Below are positions 25,041 to 36,449 of a stretch of DNA of 64,000 nt, piece after piece (the first letter of the stretch is position 1; each line of letters starts with the position of its first letter). This stretch comes from Alphaproteobacteria bacterium. GTDB taxonomy: Bacteria; Pseudomonadota; Alphaproteobacteria; UBA828. The stretch spans positions 191,844 through 255,843 of the forward strand of contig JAJDUK010000024.1 of the NCBI GenBank assembly GCA_022826665.1, read 5' to 3'. Made by a program: the position numbers and the translations under genes. The notes beneath the pieces were generated by a model that searched no databases, was not told where the DNA came from, and saw nothing but the letters and a program-made list of their open reading frames with translations.

Positions 25041-26258
25041 TCAGGCAGGCGCGCCGACGATACCGCGATCGTGCAGCGCGCCGATGGCGCCGTCGCTGAG
25101 GCCCAGCACCTCCGCCAGAATCTCGTCGGTGTGCTGGCCGAGCTGCGGCCCCGGCGCGACCTCACCTCGGGGAGACGCGGCGAAGTCCAGCGGCGAGCCC
25201 GGCGTGAGCACAGGCCCGATCCCCGGCTGATCGATCCGCTGGAACAGCGGATTGGCGGTCGAGCAGAAGGGGTCTTCCGCGACCATCTGAGTATGGGTGC
25301 GGAACGGCCCCCAGAGCACGCCGGCTTCGGTGAGACGAGCGCCCACCTCCTCCAGGCTCAGTGAGGCGAACCAGGGCTCCAGCGCGGCGCGAAGCTGCTC
25401 TCGCGCCTCCCAGCGGTCGGCCTCGTCGGTGAGGTTGACGCCGTGCTCCGCCTCGACAGCGGCGAATGTCTCGGTGAGTCCGGCCGCCTGCCCCAGCGCC
25501 TTGACGTGGCGCGGCGTCACCACCACCAGCATGACCCGGCGGCCGTCGCGGGTGGCGAAGTCGCCGCCGAAGGTGCCGTACATGTCGTTGCCGATGCGCG
25601 GCCGCTCGGCGCCGTTGATCTCGACGTCGCCGATGTATCCGAGCGAGCCGGTGATGTGATAGGCGACGTCGGCGAGGCTGAGCCGTACCTCCTGCCCCTC
25701 GCCGGTGCGGCTGCGGTGGCGCTCGGCGGCGAGCAGGCCGATGGCGGCGGTAAGCCCGCAGGTCAGGTCCCAGCCCGGCAGCACGTTGTTGACCGGCTCG
25801 TCCAGGTCCGCCGGTCCGGTCACGAAGGGCCAGCCCATGCGCGCGTTTACGGTGTAGTCGACCGCGACCGTGCCGTCCGGGTTGCCGATGATGCGGAGCA
25901 TGATGAGGTCCGCGCGCCTGGCGCTCAGCGTCTCGTAAGAGAGCCAGTCTCCCACCTGCAGATTGGTGAGGAAGATGCCCGCCTCCGGCCCCGGCGCGGT
26001 GATGAGGGCCGCCACCAGCTCGCGCCCCTCCGCTTCGCGCAGATTGACCGCGAAGGAGCGCTTGCCCTTGTTCATGCCGGCCCAGTAGATGCTCTCGTTC
26101 TCGGGCGTGACCGGCCAGCGGCGATAGTCGAGGCCGCCGCTGAGGGGATCGAAGCGGATCACGTCCGCGCCCATCTGGGCGAGCGTCATGCCGCCGAGCG
26201 GAGCCGCCACGAAGGCCGAGCCTTCGACCACACGCAGGCCTTTGAGAATGCCGTTCAC
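25041..26258 (-). CDS. CaiB/BaiF-family (class III) CoA-transferase, resembling 2-methylfumaryl-CoA isomerase
   Basis: A 405-aa family III CoA-transferase. It has LKGLRVVEGSAFVAAPLGGM, ADVIRFDPLSGGLDYRRWP, GMNKGKRSFAVNLREAEGRE and the probable catalytic aspartate D164 in VLPGWDLTCG, plus SRTGEGQEVRLSL. The N-terminal wording and the DYTVNARMGWPFVTGP segment recall Mct, the intramolecular transferase that moves CoA within mesaconyl-CoA in the 3-hydroxypropionate cycle. The match is from memory and needs a tree. No other cycle gene is nearby. It converges with the tandem DUF1330 gene. Confidence 0.85.
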   Translation of the reverse strand: MNGILKGLRVVEGSAFVAAPLGGMTLAQMGADVIRFDPLSGGLDYRRWPVTPENESIYWAGMNKGKRSFAVNLREAEGRELVAALITAPGPEAGIFLTNLQVGDWLSYETLSARRADLIMLRIIGNPDGTVAVDYTVNARMGWPFVTGPADLDEPVNNVLPGWDLTCGLTAAIGLLAAERHRSRTGEGQEVRLSLADVAYHITGSLGYIGDVEINGAERPRIGNDMYGTFGGDFATRDGRRVMLVVVTPRHVKALGQAAGLTETFAAVEAEHGVNLTDEADRWEAREQLRAALEPWFASLSLEEVGARLTEAGVLWGPFRTHTQMVAEDPFCSTANPLFQRIDQPGIGPVLTPGSPLDFAASPRGEVAPGPQLGQHTDEILAEVLGLSDGAIGALHDRGIVGAPA

Positions 26259-26349
26259 GCCCTCTCCTCCCCGCTCTCTCCGCCTCGCCCGACCTATTAG
26301 GGAGCCGGGCTGCGGCTAGGGCGCTGTGTAGTGGCCGCGTGGGCTGCGA

Positions 26350-29300
26350 TCAACCGTCGCTTTCGCGAAGCCTGAGAGCCGGTGACGCATCGTCCTCGAC
26401 GGCCTCCTCATCCCCGGCCGGCGGGCGGCCGAAGAGAGCGGCGATGTCGCCCTGAATGGCGAGCAGGCACGGCACCAGGATCAGCACGATCAGGGTCACG
26501 CCGAGCAGGCCGAAGACGATGGTGACCGCCATGGGCTTCAGGAACTGCGCCTGAAGGCTGGTCTCGAACAGCAAGGGCGTGAGGCCGAAGATCGTGGTCA
26601 CCGAAGTCAGAATGACGGCACGCAGACGATCCCGCGCGCCGCCGACCAGGGCCTCCATCAGCGGTTCGCCGGCATTGAGACGATCCTGGATCGCGCGCAC
26701 GAGGATGATCGAATCGTTGACCACGATGCCGCTGAGCCCGAGCAGCGCCATCATGCTCAGCACGGTGAGGTCGTAGCCCAGGACGAAATGGCCGAAGACG
26801 GCGCCAACCGCACCGAAGGGAATCACGGCCATGACGAAGATCGGCCGCGAGTAGCTGGAGAACACCCAGGCCAGAATGAGATAGATCGCAACCAGGGCGA
26901 CCACGGCGCCGGTCATCATGTCGCCCATGGTCGTCGCCTGTTCCTCGGCCTTGCCGCGCAGCAGGATGCCGACGCCGTACTTCTGCGAGAGCTCCGGCAG
27001 ACCCTCAACCTGGAGCGCGTCCAGGACCTCGTCGGTGTTGGTGGTCGATTCGTCGATCTCCGCCGTGACGGCGATCATGCGCTGGCCGTCCTCGCGGCGG
27101 ATGCTCGCGAACCCGGTTGCCTCGTCGAAGTCGACCACTTCGGCGAGCGGCACCTCGACACCCGCAGGACTGCGCAGATAAAAGCGCCGCAGATCACCCT
27201 CGGTGAGGGCTTCGTGCGGCAGGCGGACACGGATCGCGACCTCTTCGTCACCTCGCGCGAAGCGCCTCGCGATCACGCCCTCGAAGGCGGCGCGCACCTG
27301 GCGCGCGGCGCTCTCCGTGGTGAAGCCGAGGGCGCGGCCGCGCGCATTGACGGTAAGGATCGCCTCCTGCTTGCCGTAGGGGGTGTTGTCCTCGATGTCG
27401 CTCACACCTGGGAAACGGCCGAGCAACACGCTCACCTCGCCTGCCGCTGCCTTGAGCGCCTGCACGTCGTCGCCCGCGATCCGAATGTCGATCTCGCGGC
27501 CGGGTGGCCCCGCTGCACGCTCGAGGATCGTCATGGTCTCCAGCCCCGGCAGCGGGCGCACCCGCTTGCGCCATTCCTCGATCAGCGCCTGCGTGCGGAT
27601 GGTGCGCCGATCCGATGGCTGCAACTCGACCCGCATGGCGCCCACGTGGTCGCCGGTGCCGAGGAAGAACGTGTTGGGACGGGATGCCGGCTTGCCGACC
27701 TGGCCGAGGCTCATGACCACGAGGCCACCAGCACCACCTGTGAGCGCGCGCTCGGCCTCGTCCAGCGCCCGCCCGAGCTCGTCCACCATGGCTGCCGTGG
27801 TCTCCCGCTTGGTGCCCTCGACGAAGGTGACGTTAGCGACCACAGAGTCCGCTTCGGGCGAGGGGAAGAAAACGAATGAGATACGCCCGCCCCCGATCAG
27901 CCCTATGAACAGCAGCAGCAGGCCGATCGCGACGGCGACGGTGAGGTATCGCCAGGCGACGCAGGCCCGCACGGCGCGGGCGAACAGCCCGTCGCGGAAC
28001 GCCTCGAAGCGCGGGTTGAACCATCGCGCGAATCTGTTTTCCCCCCTCGGATCGGTCTTCAGACCGATCCGCAGATGGCCGGGCAACACCAGGAAGCACT
28101 CGATCAGGCTCGCGACGAGCACGGCCACGATCACCAGGGGAATAGCCCCGATGATCTCACCGATCTGGCCCGACACCATGAAGAGCGGCAGGAAGGCGGC
28201 GACGCTTGTCAGCGTTGCCGCCATCACCGGCGCCAGCATTCGTCGGGCGCCGAGTTCCGCCGCATCGGCCGGGCCGGCGCCCGCGGCGCGCTGGGTCACA
28301 GCATGCTCACCGACCACGATGGCGTCGTCCACGATAATGCCGATGGCCATGATGAGCGCGAACAGGCTCACCATGTTGATCGTCTGGCCGGTCAGCATCA
28401 TCACGCCGAGGGTGGCGAGCAGCGAGACGGGAATGCCGACCGTGACCCAGAAGGCGACCCGCGTGCTCAGGAAGATGAACAGCACCAGCACCACCAGAGC
28501 CAGCCCGCTCGCGCCGTTGCGGAGCAGCATGTTGATGCGGTCGTCGATGAGTTCGGCCGCATTGTCATAGTGCTCGACGACCAGAGTCGGGGGCAGCGTC
28601 GGCCGCATCTCCTCCAGAAATTCATCGAGGATGCCCGCCTGCTCCAGCGCATCGGACGTGCTCGCCCGCCGCACCTGGAGCTCGATGGCGGGGTAGCCCG
28701 CCCTGTACGCGACAGCATCCCGCTCGTTGAAGCGTTCGCTGATGGTCGCGATATCGCGGAGGTGGACCTTGGCCCCGTCCTCGCGCGCGATGATCTCGAC
28801 CTGGCCGATCTCATCGGCCGATCTGGCAAGGCCCAGGCTTCGGATCTGCTTGTTGGTGCCGGCAGGGACGATGCCGGAGGGCTGGTCGGCCGAGCTCGTG
28901 CCGATCCGCGACGCGATATCGCCGAGTGTGAGGTCGAGCTGGCGCAGACGCCCCTCGCCGACCTCGACCCAGATTTCCTCGCGCCGGCTACCGAACAGGT
29001 CGACCTTGTCGACCCCAGCGGCAAGCAGACGCTCCCGGATGTCCTTGGCGTGGGCACGCAGCGCCGCTTCGGAGAACGGGCCGGAAACGACGATATTGCC
29101 TATGTTCTCGTAGAAGTAGAGGCGGTTGACGACCGGCCTCTCGGAGTCCTCCGGCAGCGTCTCGACCCGATCCACAGCGTTCTCGACATTGGCCAGCGCC
29201 GTATCGAGATTCGTCCCCGGCTCGAACTCCACGACGACCGAGCCGATGCCTTCGACAGACTGCGCGAAGACGCGCTTGACCCCGTCGAGGAAGCGGACCT

Positions 29301-29523
29301 CCGGCTCAATTGCCGCGACGATGTTGGTATCCACGTCCTCGGCGCTGGCGCCGGGCCAGGTCACGCTGACCGAGACCCATTCGACGGCGAAGGTAGGGAA
29401 GAATTGCGTGTTCATGCGCGCGAGCCCGAGCGCGCCGAACAGGATCATCAGCACCATCACCAGATTGGCGGCCGTACGGTGGCGCGTGAACAGCGCGATC
29501 AGACCGCGACCGGTCTGGCTCAT
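26350..29523 (-). CDS. RND-superfamily efflux transporter permease
   Basis: A 1057-aa inner-membrane proton antiporter of the AcrB/hydrophobe-amphiphile type. A first TM segment near residue 20 (TAANLVMVLMILFGALGLAR) and two groups of TM helices separate the large periplasmic loops. TM4 carries the proton-relay pair DD in MAIGIIVDDAIVVGEHAV. Other family segments are VEWVSVSVTWPGASAEDVDT and GLSGIVVNDSIILVRAIQDR. The ATG overlaps the stop of the adaptor gene. No outer-membrane channel gene follows, so a TolC-like protein elsewhere is needed. It probably exports lipophilic compounds. Confidence 0.94.
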   Translation of the reverse strand: MSQTGRGLIALFTRHRTAANLVMVLMILFGALGLARMNTQFFPTFAVEWVSVSVTWPGASAEDVDTNIVAAIEPEVRFLDGVKRVFAQSVEGIGSVVVEFEPGTNLDTALANVENAVDRVETLPEDSERPVVNRLYFYENIGNIVVSGPFSEAALRAHAKDIRERLLAAGVDKVDLFGSRREEIWVEVGEGRLRQLDLTLGDIASRIGTSSADQPSGIVPAGTNKQIRSLGLARSADEIGQVEIIAREDGAKVHLRDIATISERFNERDAVAYRAGYPAIELQVRRASTSDALEQAGILDEFLEEMRPTLPPTLVVEHYDNAAELIDDRINMLLRNGASGLALVVLVLFIFLSTRVAFWVTVGIPVSLLATLGVMMLTGQTINMVSLFALIMAIGIIVDDAIVVGEHAVTQRAAGAGPADAAELGARRMLAPVMAATLTSVAAFLPLFMVSGQIGEIIGAIPLVIVAVLVASLIECFLVLPGHLRIGLKTDPRGENRFARWFNPRFEAFRDGLFARAVRACVAWRYLTVAVAIGLLLLFIGLIGGGRISFVFFPSPEADSVVANVTFVEGTKRETTAAMVDELGRALDEAERALTGGAGGLVVMSLGQVGKPASRPNTFFLGTGDHVGAMRVELQPSDRRTIRTQALIEEWRKRVRPLPGLETMTILERAAGPPGREIDIRIAGDDVQALKAAAGEVSVLLGRFPGVSDIEDNTPYGKQEAILTVNARGRALGFTTESAARQVRAAFEGVIARRFARGDEEVAIRVRLPHEALTEGDLRRFYLRSPAGVEVPLAEVVDFDEATGFASIRREDGQRMIAVTAEIDESTTNTDEVLDALQVEGLPELSQKYGVGILLRGKAEEQATTMGDMMTGAVVALVAIYLILAWVFSSYSRPIFVMAVIPFGAVGAVFGHFVLGYDLTVLSMMALLGLSGIVVNDSIILVRAIQDRLNAGEPLMEALVGGARDRLRAVILTSVTTIFGLTPLLFETSLQAQFLKPMAVTIVFGLLGVTLIVLILVPCLLAIQGDIAALFGRPPAGDEEAVEDDASPALRLRESDG

Positions 29524-30776
29524 CGCACCTCGACTTTGACGCCGGGTCCGATCTCGGGGAAGCGCGTCGTGGCGACGCTCTCGCCCTCGATGATCCCGCC
29601 GGATACCACGACGTCGTTGCCGACGCGCGCGAGCAGCGCCACCGGCCGGGGCTCGAGCCGGCCGTCCACGACCGCGTAGACCGTATCGCCGCCGACCAGC
29701 GCAGTCTCCGGCAACTGCGTGGCCCCCCGGTACACGCGGTCCGGTATGCGAACCTCCACGAAGGCGCCGGGGCGGAGCGGCAGCGCCGCCGCGTCATGCT
29801 CGATCCGCGCATACACACGAACCCCGCCGCTCGCCGCGTCGACCTCGCCGTCGGCCCGCTGGATCACCGCGCGGAAGGGGAAGTTGCGGTCGCCCGCACG
29901 CCACGTCACCTCCACCGGTCGCCCGCGAAGACCCGCCGCAGAGGAGACGAGCCGCCCGTAGTCCGCGTCGCTCAGATGAATTTGGATGTCCAGTTGGGCC
30001 TGATCCAACAAGCGGACCACACGGTCGTTCACGCCGAGCCGCTTGCCGAGCGCAGCGGACACTGACGTCAGATACCCGTCGAAGGGTGCGACCAGCCGTG
30101 TGTTCGCAAGATCGCGTTCGGCCCGTTCCAGCGCCACGGTGCTACGAGCAATCACCGCCTCCTGCCGCGCGATCCGCGCGCGCAAGCCCGCTATCCGACG
30201 CTCCGTCGCCGCCAGCGCCCGCACCCGCTCGCTCCGGCGCACCAGGGCATCGTCGACCGTCTTCTGTGCGGCGGTGCCTTTGGCGAGCAGCGCCTCCCGC
30301 CGTTCCAGCTCGCGCTCCGCCAACGCCAGTTGGGTGCGATCTGCCGTGAGCCCCGCCTCTTCCGCTCCCAGCTCCGCCCCGGTCTCCGAAAGCTGCGCCC
30401 GCGCCTCCGCCAGTGCCGCCTCCGCCTCCGTGACCGCTGCGCGATACTCGAAGGGGTCGATCTCCACCAGGAGCTCGCCGGCCCGCACCGTGCCGCCGTT
30501 CACGAAGTTCCGGCCCACGGCCACCACCGGCCCCGCCACCAGTGCCCGCAGCTCCACATCGCGATGCGCCACCACCTCGCCGTAGGCGCCGATGGAAGGC
30601 TGCACGTCGGCGATGCGGACGGTCGCGGCGGCAATCGGCCGGGCGCGCTCCGCCGGGCCGGTGCGCTCGATCTCGGGCCGCGTCGCCTGCAGGTAGCCGA
30701 CCGCCAACACCGCGCACACCAGCGTGAGCAACGGCAGCACGACCTTCAGCGTGCGAAAGCGGCGGCGTTTGGCCAA
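29520..30776 (-). CDS. RND efflux periplasmic adaptor (membrane fusion protein)
   Basis: A 418-aa HlyD/AcrA-type adaptor. An N-terminal anchor (KVVLPLLTLVCAVLAVGYLQ) is followed by the first lipoyl half-motif (GPVVAVGRNFVNGGTVRAGE), a long alpha-helical hairpin rich in Glu/Ala/Arg (about 115-200), and the second lipoyl half with LVAPFDGYLTSVSAALGKRL. Beta-barrel and membrane-proximal domains then follow. Its stop overlaps the start of the pump gene (ATGA), so the two are made together in a tripartite efflux complex. Confidence 0.93.
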   Translation of the reverse strand: MAKRRRFRTLKVVLPLLTLVCAVLAVGYLQATRPEIERTGPAERARPIAAATVRIADVQPSIGAYGEVVAHRDVELRALVAGPVVAVGRNFVNGGTVRAGELLVEIDPFEYRAAVTEAEAALAEARAQLSETGAELGAEEAGLTADRTQLALAERELERREALLAKGTAAQKTVDDALVRRSERVRALAATERRIAGLRARIARQEAVIARSTVALERAERDLANTRLVAPFDGYLTSVSAALGKRLGVNDRVVRLLDQAQLDIQIHLSDADYGRLVSSAAGLRGRPVEVTWRAGDRNFPFRAVIQRADGEVDAASGGVRVYARIEHDAAALPLRPGAFVEVRIPDRVYRGATQLPETALVGGDTVYAVVDGRLEPRPVALLARVGNDVVVSGGIIEGESVATTRFPEIGPGVKVEVR

Positions 30777-30882
30777 CTGCGGCCTCCCCTTACTCCCCTA
30801 CTCGGCAACCTGTGGTGGGCGGCCTTGTGCCGCCGCCATGCCGCGGCGACAATCCCCGCCCGCCACACGGATGGTGACGCGA

Positions 30883-32052
30883 ATGTCCGGCACTCATTAC
30901 GATCCCATCGAAATGATCGAGCGACTCGTGTCTTTCGACACGACAAGTCGCGAGTCGAACCTCGCGTTGATCCACTTCGTGCGCGACTATCTCGCCTCAC
31001 ACGGCATTGATTCTACACTTATTCATGACGAAACGGGAAACAAGGCGAATCTTTACGCCACGGTCGGCCCCAGCGATGTGCCGGGAATAGCACTCTCGGG
31101 CCACACCGACGTGGTGCCGGTGGACGGCCAGCCCTGGGATACGGACCCGTTCAGCGTCGTAGAGAAAGACGGCCGTCTCTATGGGCGCGGCACCTCGGAC
31201 ATGAAGAGCTTCAGCGCCATTGCGCTCGCCCTCGTGCCCGAGTTCACCGCCCGCCCGCTCAAGACCCCGATCCATTTTGCGCTCTCCTTCGACGAGGAGG
31301 TCGGCTGCCTCGGGGCACCGCTGATGATCGACGGGCTTGGCACCAAGCTCGGCGTCAAGCCGCATATCGTGATCGTGGGCGAGCCCACCAACATGGCGGT
31401 GGTGAACGCCCACAAGGGTGTCTACAGCTTCGAGACCCGCGTGCGCGGGCTGGAGGTCCATTCCAGCGCCACTCATCTCGGCGTGAACGCGGTGCAGTAC
31501 GCCGCGACGTTGGTCCACTTCCTGACCGAAATCGCGGACGAGATGGCCGCACGTGCCGAGCCCGAGAGCGGCTTCGACCCGCCGTATACGACGGTCCATG
31601 TCGGCACGATCCGAGGCGGAACGGCCCAGAATATCGTGCCGCTTGACTGCAAATTCACCTGGGAATACCGGCTGGTACCGGGGGCGGACCCTGACGAGAT
31701 TCGCAACCGCTTCGAGCGTTTCGCTGAGGAGACCGTGCTGCCGCGCATGCGTGCGGTCGATCCCGCGACCGGAATCTCCACGAAGGCCCGCGCCGTCGTG
31801 CCCGGCCTGGTGCCGGAGGACGGCTCGCCGGCCGAGGCGATCGTGATGGCGCTCGCGCGCACCAATCACACCGAGGTGGTGGCCTACGGCACGGAGGCCG
31901 GGCAGTTTCAGGAGGCCGGGATTCCCACCGTGATCTGCGGGCCCGGCAGCATCCGCCAGGCGCACCAGCCCAACGAATACATCGAATTGAGCGAGGTCCG
32001 CGCCTGCGAAGCCTTCATGCGCCGCCTGCTCGACGAGGTGTGTGCGGTCTGA
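30883..32052 (+). CDS. acetylornithine deacetylase-like M20 peptidase
   Basis: A 389-aa zinc-dependent M20 hydrolase, most like ArgE-type acetylornithine deacetylases. Metal ligands and catalytic residues are H74/D76 (SGHTDVVP), D106 (GRGTSDMKSF), E138/E139 (SFDEEVG) and the C-terminal His in RQAHQPNEYIE. The dimerisation lid is inserted in the middle. I chose the ATG at 30883 (MSGTHYDP), with GGTGA just upstream; in-frame ATG 30871 adds four residues. The substrate could be N-acetylornithine or another N-acyl amino acid, as no arg gene is adjacent. Confidence 0.88.
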   Translation: MSGTHYDPIEMIERLVSFDTTSRESNLALIHFVRDYLASHGIDSTLIHDETGNKANLYATVGPSDVPGIALSGHTDVVPVDGQPWDTDPFSVVEKDGRLYGRGTSDMKSFSAIALALVPEFTARPLKTPIHFALSFDEEVGCLGAPLMIDGLGTKLGVKPHIVIVGEPTNMAVVNAHKGVYSFETRVRGLEVHSSATHLGVNAVQYAATLVHFLTEIADEMAARAEPESGFDPPYTTVHVGTIRGGTAQNIVPLDCKFTWEYRLVPGADPDEIRNRFERFAEETVLPRMRAVDPATGISTKARAVVPGLVPEDGSPAEAIVMALARTNHTEVVAYGTEAGQFQEAGIPTVICGPGSIRQAHQPNEYIELSEVRACEAFMRRLLDEVCAV

Positions 32053-32064
32053 TTGCGGGGCCGA

Positions 32065-32129
32065 TTTTCCACAGGGTCTCCACAGGTATTTGACAACGAT
32101 ATCCACAGCTTATCGACAGCTTCTCCACT
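32065..32129 (+). other. array of DnaA-box-like direct repeats
   Basis: Same-orientation 9-mers: TTTTCCACA (32065), GTCTCCACA (32076), weak TATTTGACA (32087), ATATCCACA (32099), TTATCGACA (32110) and TTCTCCACT (32121). Steps are 11, 11, 12, 11 and 11 bases, about one helix turn. The DnaA consensus is TTATNCACA; the better copies differ from it by one base. They fill the 98-bp gap before the FadJ-like gene. It could be part of a replication origin, a DnaA-titrating or DnaA-controlled promoter site, or sites for another protein. Confidence 0.5.
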
Positions 32130-32150
32130 AAGGACAAAGGAACGCGAGCA

Positions 32151-34250
<2,100 letters not shown>

Positions 34251-34271
34251 GAAGCGCCGCCGGCGCCGGGT

Positions 34272-35426
34272 TCAGGCCGCCGGCATGCCCGCCGCGTCGG
34301 CGCCGACACCCCGCCGCCGCGGGCGCGGCACGCTCGCCGACTTGAGCTGGCCGCAGGCCGCCTGAATGTCGCGGCCGCGCGGTGCGCGCACCGGCGCAGC
34401 GTAGCCCGCCCGGTTGACGATCGCGGCGAACTTCTCGATGGCCTCCGGCGCGGAGCACTCGTAAGGCGCGCCCGGCCACGGATTGAAGGGGATCAGGTTG
34501 AGCTTGGCCGGAATGCCGGCGATCAGGCGGACCAGCGCGCGGGCGTCGGCCTCGGAATCGTTCACGCCCTTCAGCATCACGTATTCGAAGGTGATACGCC
34601 GCGCGTTGCTGGCGCCGGGGTAGCGCCGGCAGGCGTCGAGCAGCGCCGCGATCGGATACTTGCGGTTGATCGGGACCAGCTCGTCGCGCAAGTCGTCGCG
34701 AACGGCATGAAGCGAGACCGCGAGACCGACGCCGAGCTCGGCGCCGCAGCGCTCGATCATCGGCACCACGCCGGCGGTGGAGAGCGTGATCCGCCGGCGC
34801 GAGAGCGCGATCCCCTCGGGATCCATGACGATGCGGAGCGCCTTCGCGACATTGTCGTAATTGAACAGGGGTTCGCCCATGCCCATCATCACGATGTTCG
34901 AGAGCAGGCGCGGGCCACGCGGCGAGGGCCATTCGCCGTAGGCATCGCGGGCCGTGAGGAACTGCGCGACGATCTCGCCGGCTTCCAGATTACGCACCAT
35001 GCGCTGGGTGCCGGTATGGCAGAAGGTGCACGACAGCGTGCATCCCACCTGGGAGGAGATGCAGAGCGCGCCGCGATCCTCCTCCGGGATGTAGACGGTC
35101 TCCACCTCGCGGCCGTCGGCGAAGCGCAGCAGCCACTTCCGCGTGCCGTCGGACGCGCGTTGCTCCGTCGCCACTTCAGGCCGCGCCAGGGCATAGCGCT
35201 CGGCGAGCACTGCGCGCAGCGCGCCGCTTATGGTCGTCATCGCGCCGAATTCGACGGCGCCCCGGTGGTATACCCAGTGCCAGAGCTGCTTGGCCCGCAT
35301 GCGCAGGCGGTCCTCCGGCACGCCGACAGCCCGCAGGCGCTCGCCAAGCTCGTCCCGCGTGAGCCCGATCAGGCTTTCGCGCTCGTTCGCCGAAGCGCTC
35401 AGTTCGTTCGTTGAGTGGTCGTCCAT
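34272..35426 (-). CDS. rlmN: 23S rRNA (adenine-C2)-methyltransferase RlmN
   Basis: A 384-aa radical-SAM methylase that makes m2A2503 in 23S rRNA and m2A37 in some tRNAs. The iron-sulfur motif is C129-x3-C133-x2-C136 (CTLSCTFC). [33 protein letters not shown] and the C-terminal methyl-carrying cysteine in QAACGQLKS complete the family set. I chose the ATG at 35426; a GTG at 35468 would overlap the end of the upstream gene. It converges with the FadJ-like gene. Confidence 0.96.
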   Translation of the reverse strand: MDDHSTNELSASANERESLIGLTRDELGERLRAVGVPEDRLRMRAKQLWHWVYHRGAVEFGAMTTISGALRAVLAERYALARPEVATEQRASDGTRKWLLRFADGREVETVYIPEEDRGALCISSQVGCTLSCTFCHTGTQRMVRNLEAGEIVAQFLTARDAYGEWPSPRGPRLLSNIVMMGMGEPLFNYDNVAKALRIVMDPEGIALSRRRITLSTAGVVPMIERCGAELGVGLAVSLHAVRDDLRDELVPINRKYPIAALLDACRRYPGASNARRITFEYVMLKGVNDSEADARALVRLIAGIPAKLNLIPFNPWPGAPYECSAPEAIEKFAAIVNRAGYAAPVRAPRGRDIQAACGQLKSASVPRPRRRGVGADAAGMPAA

Positions 35427-35458
35427 AACGGGCCCGGAGCCCGTCGCGGAACTATCCG

Positions 35459-35995
35459 CTACGGGCACGCCCTGACGATGGCGTCGTGGATCTTGGTAAA
35501 GCCGATCAGGGAGTAGCTGTCTTCGGAAAAGGTGTTCTTGAGAGACACCCCGCGCACCTTCATCTCGCGGCCGCGTATCATGGCCTTGACGACCGTGGCG
35601 TCCGCCTCTTCGTCACTCACCCAGGCGTGCTCTCCATGGGTCAGGTCGAAGCTGAATTGGCGGCCGTCGATGGTCACCTTCACGACCTTTCCCTCCGGAT
35701 AGGGATAGCCCGAGGTTACGCTGACCTCCTCGGTCGTCCTCGCCGCCTGGCGGCGGGTCACCATGACGTTGGGCGCACCGCGCCGCTTGTAATTGCCCTT
35801 GGACTTCGCCGGTTTGGCATGCATGTAGCAGACCTTATTGCCGTCCCGGACGTAGCTGTGCGCCTTCCAATTTGCGTTCTCGGCCAAGGGCTCAGGCTTC
35901 ACCTGCGCGTCCGCCCCCTGGGGGCCGGCGAGCAGTGAAACACACAGAACGGCGGAAAACAGGAGCGCCAGCGTCGCGGCGATGCGTCGGTTCAT
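35459..35995 (-). CDS. secreted invasion-associated locus B (IalB)-like protein
   Basis: A 178-aa exported protein with the signal peptide [20 protein letters not shown] to GADA-QV. The mature part has [20 protein letters not shown], then [30 protein letters not shown] and the hydrophobic-acidic [18 protein letters not shown]-like end, the layout of IalB-family proteins common in alphaproteobacteria. Despite the name, most family members are in free-living species and the function is unclear. It lies 32 bases upstream of rlmN on the same strand, perhaps in one transcript. Confidence 0.85.
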   Translation of the reverse strand: MNRRIAATLALLFSAVLCVSLLAGPQGADAQVKPEPLAENANWKAHSYVRDGNKVCYMHAKPAKSKGNYKRRGAPNVMVTRRQAARTTEEVSVTSGYPYPEGKVVKVTIDGRQFSFDLTHGEHAWVSDEEADATVVKAMIRGREMKVRGVSLKNTFSEDSYSLIGFTKIHDAIVRACP

Positions 35996-36141
35996 GGCCT
36001 CTGGAAGCTTATGGGCGACGGCGGCGCAGCATAACCAAAATGATGCCGGGCCGCCAGTACCTCTCCCCGCCGGTTCGAATCACGATTTTGACACCGGCTG
36101 CCCAACGTGCTTCGCGCCCTTCTTCGGCACTCGGGCGCCTG

Positions 36142-36408
36142 GCCCGCATTTCTCACCACGGTCATGGTCTGCGCGGCGCATTCAGGGCGAGAGGGCAGGA
36201 GCGCCATGCAGCGCGATGCGGGGACATCGGGCAAACGGCACGACGCACCCTGTCGCCCTGAAGGCGCCGCCCTTCGGGTCGCGCCCAGGCGCCCGCCCGC
36301 GTCGTCGCGGGCCTCAACCGTATTCCCTGATACGCTTTTCGGCCCGCTCCTGGCGGATCGAACGCCTGGTGTGCGACGCAGGCCGTGACCGTGGTGAGAA
36401 GTGCGGGC
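36142..36408. repeat. inverted-repeat element, copy 1 (267 bp)
   Basis: Termini of 32 bases, 36142-36173 (GCCCGCATTTCTCACCACGG...) and 36377-36408, are inverted copies with 3 mismatches. The interior has no convincing gene. It sits in the 454-bp gap between the divergent IalB-like and deformylase-like genes. Related copies are at 44422-44544 and 63831-63895. It is either a miniature mobile element or a structured palindromic repeat. The rest of 35996-36449 shows nothing else I can name. Confidence 0.75.
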
Positions 36409-36449
36409 TAGCGGTTTACGGCGGGCCCGGCGCAGGCCATATAGAGAGC

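Noticed and set aside
35397-35415. Imperfect palindrome CTCAGTTCGTTCGTTGAG resembling the ATCGTTCG operator
   Set aside because: It lies inside the 5' coding part of rlmN, lacks the N4 spacing and AT half-sites, and is likely chance.
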